This document shows positions 53,574 through 61,556 of a stretch of 64,000 bases of DNA, in pieces; the stretch's first letter is position 1; every line of letters starts with the position of its first letter. Location: assembly GCA_029834535.1 (NCBI GenBank), contig JAQMWT010000230.1, positions 1-64,000 on the forward strand. The letters are read 5' to 3'. A model generated the notes under the pieces. That model was given only the letters and a program-made list of their open reading frames with translations, searched no databases and had not been told where the DNA came from. The position numbers and the translations under genes are program-made. This DNA is from Chrysophaeum taylorii. Taxonomy: Eukaryota; Sar; Pelagophyceae; Pelagomonadales; Pelagomonadaceae.

Positions 53574-55555
53574 ATGTTCAGCGTGACCATCGGCGCCGGC
53601 AATCACGTACCCGTCGCGTTTGTCGTCGTCGAACACGACGGAGTGTGGCATGCGTGCGTGGCGCGTGTTTTCGTCGACGACTGGGACGTTTGCGTCGGCG
53701 ATGTGCTGGAAACCGTCAACGGTGCTGTGCTTGACCTCAAGCCAGACGGCGATACGGTCGAGGAGCGGCTGCGGCAGCTCGCGGCGGGGCACATGCGGCT
53801 CGGTTTCCGCCGCCCCAAAGAGGAGGAGGCAGCGAGAGCAGCGGCGCCTGGGCGTCGGCCGCTCTGGCGAGGTCGGAGGCGGTTGTCTCGGGTCAACAGC
53901 GGCCTCGGCGCGGCGTGCGACAAGGCCATCGTCCTCCGTATGGCGGAGGTGGCCAACCTTGACGCTCGGGCGGCGCAGGCCTTGGTGCACGGGGCCCTGC
54001 TTGGAAAGCGTTGGGCCCGCGAACGCTCCTTCCGACCGCGGTGCGTTTCTCTCTCGGCTGACCTCACTACTCTTCGCTGGGAGAGGCCCCGTGCTGCCGC
54101 CACACAAAAGGAAGTCCCGCTGCGCTGCTGCGAGGTGATCGACGTCGCGCCGGCAAAGAGTTCGAGGTTTCGATTTGCCGTCGACATCGAAGAAAGCGGC
54201 AACCAGCGCCGCTTGGAATTCGAATCTCTCGGATCGAGCTTCCGCGACGCCTTTGCCGCTATCCCAGACCACGACGATGACGACGAGCACACACACCTGT
54301 TTGCCGCCGAGCGATGGGTCGAGGCGCTTAAGGAGTGTTGCGCCTACGCGCGACGAGAGCTCGCCGCGAGGCGTGCTATCGTCTTCGATGACCAGCTCCT
54401 CGCAACACCCAAACAAGCTGACCATAGCACCAACGAGGAGCCTGACCATGGCACCATCGAGCAGCCTGACGTCGACGACGGACCCAACGAACAGCTTGAT
54501 GACGTACCTAACGAACAGCCTGACGACGGACCCAAAGAGCATCCCGACGACGAACCCAACGAGGAGCCTGAAGACATTCCCAATAAAGAGCCCGACGACA
54601 GGCCCAACAAAGGGCCCGGCAATCGCTCGAACGAGGTGCCCCAACACAGCAGCTTTTTCGATCCCGAGGAGCCGGAACTCGAGGCGCCCATCATCCCTTT
54701 GTACGAAGCCCGTGTCGCGAACTCGATGTTGATGATTTTTTGCGCAGGACGTCACCGCGCGATGTCGTTATAGTTGACGTCGTTGACTACGACTACTATG
54801 ACGACGATGACGCATCGCCCAGTGAAGAGGAGACCAAGGACGCGTACGTCGATGAGAAACAGGAGGAGAAAAAAGTAGCGAATACCACCTCGCGGCTCGC
54901 GTACGTGTCCTTAATGTTTAGTGCCGCGCTTACTCTTGCTACTGATAACAGAGACGAAGCCACCAGAGTAGCCGATAAATCGGAGGCCTTACTCGCCGCT
55001 TTGACCTCTACATGCGAGCGAGCCGCCTGCGCCGAGCGCTGCTTGCGAGATGCCGCAACCATTGCCTTTGCTGCTGCAGAAAAGCGAGCCGACGAGGCTG
55101 CGATTGCGGCTCGAAAATTGTTCGACGTGACCCAGAATATGCAGTACGAAAAACAAACCCCTTCCACTGCTGCCCAAGAAGATCGACCATATCTGGATTT
55201 CTCATCCCGACCATTGCCTTCAAGGGCGCCTCCTCGGCGCACCAAACCTCGACTGCCACCAAAAAAAAAATTTCTCTACCAACGGGCCTATTGCCACGAG
55301 CAGCACCAGCAGCAACAACAGCGTAACGCTGCCACCATCACAAACGAACTTCGCCCCTCTGCGTGGAATGGCCTCTCTGATGACGCCCGCGCTGTTCTAC
55401 GCACCCCAACAGGCGCCCGCCCTATCTTTCCGAGTGTTATCGGCCTTATCGCGGAGCAGCTGGCGGCGGCTCAGCACTTCGAGCAGCCTATCGCGCCCGC
55501 AAAGCACCCACCTCCGTCTGTGTTGGCCTCGAAGCCCCCTCCAGTTTTTTTTTAA
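53574..55555 (+). CDS. PDZ-like/PH-like scaffold protein with acidic repeats, two exons
   Basis: Exon 1 (53,574-54,700) encodes an N-terminal PDZ-like unit (VDDWDVCVGDVLETVNGAVL, like the D-G-D-x-I-x-x-[VI]-N-G of PDZ). A PH-like unit follows (FRPRCVSLSADLTTLRWERP to FVDIEESGNQRR-type strands, closing helix AERWVEALKECC). Then come about nine short repeats of the DDxPNEQP/EEPEDIPNKEP kind. A 47-nt intron (54,701-54,747) in phase 2 joins PIIPL to TSPRDVVIVDVVDYDYYDDD. Exon 2 adds an Ala-rich helical/coiled-coil stretch (ERAACAERCLRDAATIAFAA) and a basic, Gln-rich end. The product is 644 residues. Probably a cytoplasmic adaptor at membranes; inference only. The 3' end is duplicated in tandem. 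Confidence 0.6.
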
Positions 55556-55770
55556 GTTAGGACACGTCTTCTTCAGCGTATATTATTATAGCGTTGATGC
55601 CCCGGCCGCGGCCGGTTCTGCACTGTTATTAGTTCACTCGCATAGCCGGCGAGAGCCCCCTCCAGTTTTTTTTAAAGTTAGGACACGTCTTCTTCAGCGT
55701 ATATTATTATAGCGTTGATGCCCCGGCCGCGGCCGTTCGGCACTGTTATTAGTTCACTCGCATAGCCGCT
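55534..55770 (+). repeat. Tandem duplication of 121 bp at a gene 3' end
   Basis: The unit starting GCCCCCTCCAG at 55,534 is repeated from 55,655 with only a few differences. It includes the last codons and stop of the scaffold-protein gene plus its 3' flank (GACACGTCTTCTTCAGCG, GCCCCGGCCGCGGCC). The near identity marks a recent event. Confidence 0.95.
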
Positions 55771-55789
55771 CTCGCGCATGAGATAAGCC

Positions 55790-56300
55790 CGCTTCGAGCA
55801 AAAATGCAAGCAATCCACCTAAACAAAACCTTGTTGCAGCGAGCGAGATACATCATCATCGTAGACGCGAAGCTGTTGCGTTAAGGCTTCAAAGCGCACA
55901 GCGCGACAAGACGTACGGGTACGGCCGATCGACTCCAAGAAAGAAGATCTTGAACACCGTCGCCGCCAGGTCCTCGCGAACATCGTCAGGAATGGACAGA
56001 AGTCCCCGACGACGAGTTTATCTCGGGATTCAAGCAAGGCTACTGCCGGCCCAGCCTGGCTCCCATGCCCGGGAGAGGTCCGAAGTTAGTTTCAAGCAAG
56101 CAAATCATTTCACACCGACGTTTCACAGATGTTTCAAAAACAGCAAAAAATTTCGGCGGCTTAGTGACAGCTCACATTAGAAACCCTCATTCGCTTTTTC
56201 ACCTTACCCTCTCCGACGATGCCTGCCTCCCTCCCACCCTCCCTCCCTCCTGAAGGGTAAGAAGTATTATTATTAGCAGGTAGGATTCGTTGTTGAAGGA
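55790..56300. other. Interval without a supported gene
   Basis: A short frame (SRTSSGMDRSPRRRVYLGIQ) and a CCTCCC repeat near 56,225-56,250. Nothing recognised. Confidence 0.4.
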
Positions 56301-56321
56301 TACGCGTTATCCTTGATCATC

Positions 56322-57384
56322 ATGTCATCCGCGACGATGTCAGCAGGGGTAGAAGCGAATCGCCAGCCTCTCAGGGCCCAGCAACAGTTTCTCAAGTCCA
56401 AGTTTCAGATCGGGAGTTGCAGAGGACCTCTGAACTACTCACAGACGGAGACAGTGTTTCATCCCGATGACGTTCCGAGGGAGAAACGGGGGAACAAAGC
56501 CCAAGTGCACAAATGGAAGCGGGGGGGCGTCTCCGCGGGCGAAAAGCCCCTCTGGAGTACGTTTTTGTTTCGTGTGTTGTGACGAGTTTAGCAGATGATT
56601 CGATAATGATGTGTTCTGCTGGCACGCGGCGCGTCCGCGTTAACTCCGAGGTAAGTCCGCGTTCCGCCGCTTTCGTGATGTCTCCGCAGCACGATCGACC
56701 CAACATGTATCGGTACAACTACCGCGCCGAGCAGCTCCCGCCCAAGAATCTCGAGTTTGTGCCCAAGCCGCACAAGTTCCGCGTGATTGCCTTGTCGGCA
56801 GAAAAAAAAAAACGAATCTCCGATCTCAAGGCGTTAGACCCCGTGCTCGCGGGGAGGTCAAAGTGTACGGAGGAGATGCCGGTGCACAGGGGTCTTCGCA
56901 ACAAGCCCGCCTGGAACGGGTCCTCGTGCGTCGTCGCGGCCGAGTTCCGAGAAGCTGGGGAGCGGACGACGCAGCGCGCGAAAGTGAATTCGATCAAAGC
57001 CAAGAGTCGGCTGAGGACGTACACGGCGCCCCACAAGCTCCCGACACTCAAACTACGCTCCCAAGCGCGCGACCCTGCCGATGATGATGAGGATGCACCC
57101 TCAAGACAGTGCGGCGGCGGCGGCAATCGCCTCGCGACGAGACCGACCAAGCTTGCTCGAAGCTTCGAGCACTCGGGTGTCTTCGAGTTTAACGGCCTCG
57201 AGGGCCAGTGGATGTGGTCGGACACGGCCTCCTTCGCCCGCGAGTCGCCCGGCGACGTCGTCAAGGTGCGCTTAATCATCAAACTTGTTGTTGTTGTTGT
57301 TTTTTCGCGCGAGGACTCTGCGCGCGCCCGCAGGTCAAGAACCCGAACGCCTACAATTTCGCCTCGCCCTGCGCCACAGCGTAG
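56322..57384 (+). CDS. Basic protein of unknown function, four exons with tiny introns
   Basis: Splicing of three GT-AG introns gives one 305-residue frame: 56,557-56,594 (38 nt), 56,651-56,689 (39 nt, donor GTAAGT) and 57,266-57,333 (68 nt). The joins are PLW-N-DSIMMC, RVNSE-HDRPNMYRYN and GDVVK-VKNPNAYNFASP. The protein is basic and Pro/Lys/Arg-rich, with a structured middle (YRAEQLPPKNLEFVPKPHKF, SDLKALDPVLAGRSK). Its last 40 residues have a distinctive W-x-W pattern (FNGLEGQWMWSDTASFARES) followed by NPNAYNFASP. I do not recognise a named family. The W-x-W-S...NPxxYNFASP end could be a small conserved motif of axonemal or cytoskeletal proteins, but that is conjecture. Confidence 0.6.
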
Positions 57385-58505
57385 GATACTGCATGAATTT
57401 TCGACCCCCCTCATATACAGGCAGAATCAATTACATTCTGGGATGGGGGGGGAGCTACGGTGGGGCCGTGACATATGTTCGACAACCTGATTCGTCAACC
57501 TGATTCGTCCCGGGGGCCATCTCGTATATTATGAACGGCTGTATCGTCGAAGGCGCCACCCGTGTCGCGAGGTACGGGACGCCCCTTGTCGGTAGGCAAT
57601 TGGCTTCCGTTTATTCGAATATTATTAAACAACAAACTTAAAAATACTGTCATAAATTCCATACCCGCCAAAAAAATGGCGCTATTTTCGGATTTATTGC
57701 CTAGGGGTTTTGTCTCCGGTTGAGTGTTTTGGTGGTGCCGCGCGACGCCGGCGCGTTGTAGAGCACTTAAAACTCCAATCGCGAAAATTCGCGCGCCTGT
57801 TCTTCCTGAAGTCGTGTGTTTTTTTTTTTTTTTAACTTCAGGAGGGCGCGAAGCCTCCTCCTTCATTCAAGAGCTCGTATGCTCGGCCAGAAAGCTCCTG
57901 TACTACTACAATTGTCAAAAAACGGCCGCGTCAAGTTCAGCCTATTATTATATTAGGATGCTTCGGCAACAGGATCCGTAGTAAGTACCTACTCGACGAG
58001 ATCCGCGATTGAGTCGCCGACGTCAATCAGATTTCGCCCCAAGGGGCTTCGGTGTCGTCGTCTTCCAGCAAGCGCAGCCCCTGCAATAAAAGAGGGTAGA
58101 CAGAATCCAACGGCGCTGGCTCCTCTTCATCAAAGAGCCGCGAGCGACGAGGGTTATACGATGATCGCCCCGACCTTTCTACGCGGAGAAAACAGCAGAC
58201 CCCCAAAGAGGATGCTCGCAGGGTTGAAAGCGATCTGGTGTCGCAACACGTCGGGTCGCCCGAGCGAGAAGATCTGGACGTGCGAAGAATTCGAGCTGCT
58301 CGTACGAGCGGACGTCCTCTTCGCACAAGGAGGCCCAGCTGCGCGCGAGCCGAGGACCTAATTAAATATCATTCGAATCGATCTCGCTCGCTCGCTATTC
58401 CACACGCTTTTGGTCAACGAAAAAATCGGCTGCAACTGAGTGCCTCTCATAGAACACCGACACCAACGCGCGATCATCATAAAGCTTACCCCCAAGGACG
58501 GTCGG
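57385..58505. other. Interval without a supported gene
   Basis: Direct repeat CAACCTGATTCGTC at about 57,483 and 57,497; a T run near 57,820. Short frames on both strands at 58.03-58.36 kb (for example MLAGLKAIWCRNTSGRPSEK) are not assigned. Confidence 0.4.
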
Positions 58506-58509
58506 TCGC

Positions 58510-59532
58510 ATGTGGGATGTCGGTGCGTGGTGCTGTCGCAGTAGCTGGCGGTGGGTGTTTCGGGTGGTATTGGATGACCCGTCGGAGGCGAGGGTGCGGC
58601 CGCAGAAGGAGATCGTGTCGTTTGCGGGGCGGCGGCGCGCGTTGACGGTCGCATTCGTGTCGCAGCAGCGCACGTTCGCGGCCGCGTCGACGGCCTTCGA
58701 CGGGCTAGAGGACAAGGACGAGTTGGCGCGGACGCTGGCGAAGCGCGGCGCCGCGGATCTCGCACCCGAGAGCGTGCTGATCGAGTGGAACGCGGGCGCG
58801 GTCGAGGCGCGGCTGTTCGAGGGCGTCTCCGGCGGTCGGCGGACTTTCCCGGTGCTCAAGGCGCCGCTCGGGTCGAGCGGCGATGGGATCGCGATCGTGA
58901 GGTCGCCGGAGGCCGCCTTGGAGATGGTGGCGGCGGACGCCGAGCGCGCGCGGCGCGAGCCGCCGGAGTTTTTAGAAAAGTTGCGGCGGGACCGCGGAGG
59001 ACTCGAACCCGCGTTCGTGCTGCAAAGACAGATCGGGCACCGAACGCGGCGCGAGTCGGTGCGGGTGTACTTGCTCTGGATGCCCGGGGGAAGCTGGGTG
59101 TACCGTCGGTGCGAGGCGCGCCGCGCGCCTGGGGATGTGGCTGGTGATGATGATCTGCGGGCGTGGTTTCTGACGAACGGGAACGGAGCGGTCGGGGCGG
59201 ACAGGAACGTGGTCGCGCCGGACAAGGCGTGGCCCTTTCTGGAGGCTGCGGCGACGCTGGCGCGGCGCCTCGCAGTGGAGTTCGAGGAGCGTCACCGCGA
59301 CGCCGGAGACGACGTGACGACGTTTGCTTTCGCGGGGCTGGACTACATGGTCGACGACGCCGCCGACGCGCCCCTGCTCCTCGAGGTCAATCGCGCGCCG
59401 GCGGCGCCGCCGGAGGAGAAGCTGGATCCCGCGTTCCGCGCCCACCTCCTCGCCCTCGCGGGCGACCTGCTCCGCGTCGTTTTGACTAGGGGCGACGAGG
59501 CAGGCACAACGGCGTGGCGGGCGCCTCCCTAA
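58510..59532 (+). CDS. ATP-grasp protein, possibly tubulin-tyrosine-ligase-like
   Basis: 340 residues, one exon, ATG at 58,510. The ATP-grasp layout is visible. FPVLKAPLGSSGDGIAIVRS has the nucleotide-binding Lys and the flexible Gly/Ser loop. AFVLQRQIGHRTRRESVRVY gives the second nucleotide-binding segment and the strand carrying Arg. FAFAGLDYMVDDAADAPLLL ending in EVNRAPAAPP carries the Asp and the Glu-x-Asn metal ligands. The N terminus (VAFVSQQRTFAAASTAFDGL) fits a small Rossmann-like subdomain. The E-x-N and late D-x-x-x-D spacing resemble TTL-type enzymes that add amino acids to tubulin, but the subfamily is not certain. Its 3' end overlaps the convergent methyltransferase by 47 bp. Confidence 0.75.
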   Translation: MWDVGAWCCRSSWRWVFRVVLDDPSEARVRPQKEIVSFAGRRRALTVAFVSQQRTFAAASTAFDGLEDKDELARTLAKRGAADLAPESVLIEWNAGAVEARLFEGVSGGRRTFPVLKAPLGSSGDGIAIVRSPEAALEMVAADAERARREPPEFLEKLRRDRGGLEPAFVLQRQIGHRTRRESVRVYLLWMPGGSWVYRRCEARRAPGDVAGDDDLRAWFLTNGNGAVGADRNVVAPDKAWPFLEAAATLARRLAVEFEERHRDAGDDVTTFAFAGLDYMVDDAADAPLLLEVNRAPAAPPEEKLDPAFRAHLLALAGDLLRVVLTRGDEAGTTAWRAPP

Positions 59533-60235
59533 AAAAGAAGAAAACGTCGTCGTCGCCGCGGCGGCGGCGGCGGCGCGGGGAGAGGAGGCAGAGGCGGGCG
59601 CGAGAATCTTTGTTGTCGGGGAGTTGGGTTTCGCGGATTTCAAAGTCGGATTCGAGGCGGTCGAAGAGGCCGCGTTCCTTGCCGAACCGGGAGGGGTAGC
59701 CGAACGCGGTAAGAGTCCCGACGGCTCGGAGGGTCGCCGCGAGGGCGTCGAAGGACGCGGGATTGTAGACCACCTCCGAGCCGACCACGAGATCGAAGGC
59801 GCCGAACTCGGAGCGAAGCGCGGCGAAATCCTCGTCCGAGCCCCAGACCAATCGTCTCGCGGAAGCGCGACGGCCGACGACGCCGCGGTTCATTTCGACG
59901 TTCGATGCCAGGACGTCGAGGGTGGTCGCGCCGCCGTCGAGGGGGACCGCCGGATCGGTGAGGACGACGCGGGCACCGGCGGCGGCGAGGCCGATCCCGA
60001 GGCACCCGCATCCCGCGCCGAGCTCTAGGACGCGGGACCGCGGGAGGAGGAGATGGCGTCGCACGTAGCGCGTGAGTGGCACCGTCGTCGGCCACACCCG
60101 GAGCCCCGTCAAGTCCCCCGGGACGTCCTCGACGGCGGGGATCCCCGGCCGCGCGGGCTCCTCGATCCGGATGCGCACCCCCGGCAGCACCTCGATGCTT
60201 CGCAGCAGCAGCAGGATGATATTATTATTGAACAT
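59486..60235 (-). CDS. Methyltransferase_16-type (METTL21-like) protein lysine methyltransferase
   Basis: 249 residues. Class I SAM fold of the MTF16 family. GLRVWPTTVPLTRYVRRHLL is the family lead (usually G..vWp.a..La.yl). RVLELGAGCGCLGIGLAAAG is motif I, VVLTDPA the acidic end of strand 2, LDVLASNVEMN the N-x-x-x-N helix, and FDLVVGSEVVYNPASFDALA the post-II D/S-x-V-x-Y motif. These enzymes methylate lysines of chaperones and translation factors in the cytosol; the substrate is not readable. The Arg-rich, then FFFFRE C terminus may be read-through of low-complexity sequence past the fold. Its start is only 15 bp from that of the divergent METTL17-like gene. Confidence 0.83.
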   Translation of the reverse strand: MFNNNIILLLLRSIEVLPGVRIRIEEPARPGIPAVEDVPGDLTGLRVWPTTVPLTRYVRRHLLLPRSRVLELGAGCGCLGIGLAAAGARVVLTDPAVPLDGGATTLDVLASNVEMNRGVVGRRASARRLVWGSDEDFAALRSEFGAFDLVVGSEVVYNPASFDALAATLRAVGTLTAFGYPSRFGKERGLFDRLESDFEIRETQLPDNKDSRARLCLLSPRRRRRRGDDDVFFFFREAPATPLCLPRRP

Positions 60236-60250
60236 TTTTTGTAATGTATA
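60236..60250. promoter_or_regulatory. Fifteen-base gap between two divergent start codons
   Basis: Two methyltransferase genes start back to back here, so each 5' untranslated region and core promoter must overlap the other gene. Transcription start sites cannot be read from the sequence. Confidence 0.5.
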
Positions 60251-61369
60251 ATGTGGCCGAAACGGCTTGAGCGCGTCGCCTGGAAGACGCCGGCCGCGCT
60301 GCCGTCGGGGATCCTCGCGCGGCGCGCCGAGTTCCTGGCCCGGCGCACGGGCCCGCAGCTGAAACTCCTATGCCGGCGCGAGAGCCTGACGGAGACCGAG
60401 GAGGCGATCGTCCGCGTGTGGCAGCGCCTCGCCCCAAGATTCGGGGTCTCGAAGCGCGTGCTCGGGGCGTGCGCGCCCTTCCGCGGGCCGCGGTCGGTGC
60501 TGGCGATCGGCGACACGGCCGCCGTCGTAACCGCGGCCGAAGAAACCTTTGGCGATAGCGCGCGGAGCTACGTCGCCGTCGAGACGACCGCGCCGAGGAT
60601 CGAGGCGTCGAAAAAGGTCTGCGGCCTCGCGCACAAGACCGAGTACTCCCTAAGCCTCGTCGACGTCGCGCGCCGCCCCACGGCGAACTTCGATGTCGTC
60701 GCCTGCGCCTGGCATCTCTCGGAGCTCGACGACGACGAGACCCGCGACGCGACGCTCGCGGTCCTCTGGGGCTGCGTGCGCCGCGGCGGTGTGCTGGCAG
60801 TCTTCGACGCGGCCGAACCCCTCGTGCAGGCCGCGCGCTCCCGCCTCGTGGATCCTTCGAGCCACGACGACCCTGCGACGCACAAAGCGACCGTGGTTTC
60901 GCCGTGCCCCGCCGACGGTCGCTGCCCGCTCCTCGCCGCGGGCGAGAAATGCACCTTTCCCCAGATGATCCTCCCCCCCACGACCGGCCCGCCGCTCCGC
61001 GACGCCGACGGAAACATCCTCTCTCCGCTCCCGAAGATCGAACACTTCTCCTACGTCGTCCTCCGCAAGCCCCATCCCAACGACGCCTGCGTCGCGATCG
61101 CCCGTCCGACCGCCCGCGTCGTCAAGCCTCCCAGGAAGCGCGGCGGCCACGTTATCCTGGACCTCTGCACGCCAGAGGCCGAAAAAACACGCCGCCTCAC
61201 CATCACCCGCGCGGCGATGCGCGACGACGCCGACTTTTCCTTTCGGGACGCCCGCAGGGCGACCAAGGGCTCCCTCCTGCACTTCGAGCCCCGTCCCGAC
61301 CACCTCCCCAAAATCACGGACTGGTTCAACACGGCGACGATGGCGCGAGCGACAACACCAGAGGAGTGA
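60251..61369 (+). CDS. METTL17/Rsm22-type mitochondrial ribosome assembly methyltransferase-like protein
   Basis: 372 residues. The middle is a SAM-type fold (RSVLAIGDTAAVVTAAEETF, then FDVVACAWHLSELDDDETRD). The second half carries the family marks: ATVVSPCPADGRCPLLAAGE followed by KCTFPQM (three Cys of the Fe-S site), KIEHFSYVVLRK, GGHVILDLCTPEAEKTRRLT (the fourth Cys in DLC). Rsm22/METTL17 proteins bind the small mitoribosomal subunit and hold a 4Fe-4S cluster. An N-terminal Arg/Lys-rich stretch without acids (WPKRLERVAWKTP) fits a mitochondrial presequence. The ATG at 60,251 is the only plausible start. Single exon. Confidence 0.88.
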   Translation: MWPKRLERVAWKTPAALPSGILARRAEFLARRTGPQLKLLCRRESLTETEEAIVRVWQRLAPRFGVSKRVLGACAPFRGPRSVLAIGDTAAVVTAAEETFGDSARSYVAVETTAPRIEASKKVCGLAHKTEYSLSLVDVARRPTANFDVVACAWHLSELDDDETRDATLAVLWGCVRRGGVLAVFDAAEPLVQAARSRLVDPSSHDDPATHKATVVSPCPADGRCPLLAAGEKCTFPQMILPPTTGPPLRDADGNILSPLPKIEHFSYVVLRKPHPNDACVAIARPTARVVKPPRKRGGHVILDLCTPEAEKTRRLTITRAAMRDDADFSFRDARRATKGSLLHFEPRPDHLPKITDWFNTATMARATTPEE

Positions 61370-61556
61370 TGAGTGAGGGATTTTTTTTTCCTTTTTACCC
61401 GCGCGCTGTTGGATAATTTAAATTTGTACTACCACACACACACTAAAACTACAACTACTGTGTGATATTGTAGCAGCACCAAGAAGATATTAGAATAATT
61501 TAGGGTGTTGCAGGTAATAACGCATTCATTCAAGATGTGAGACGCGACGGGCTGCG

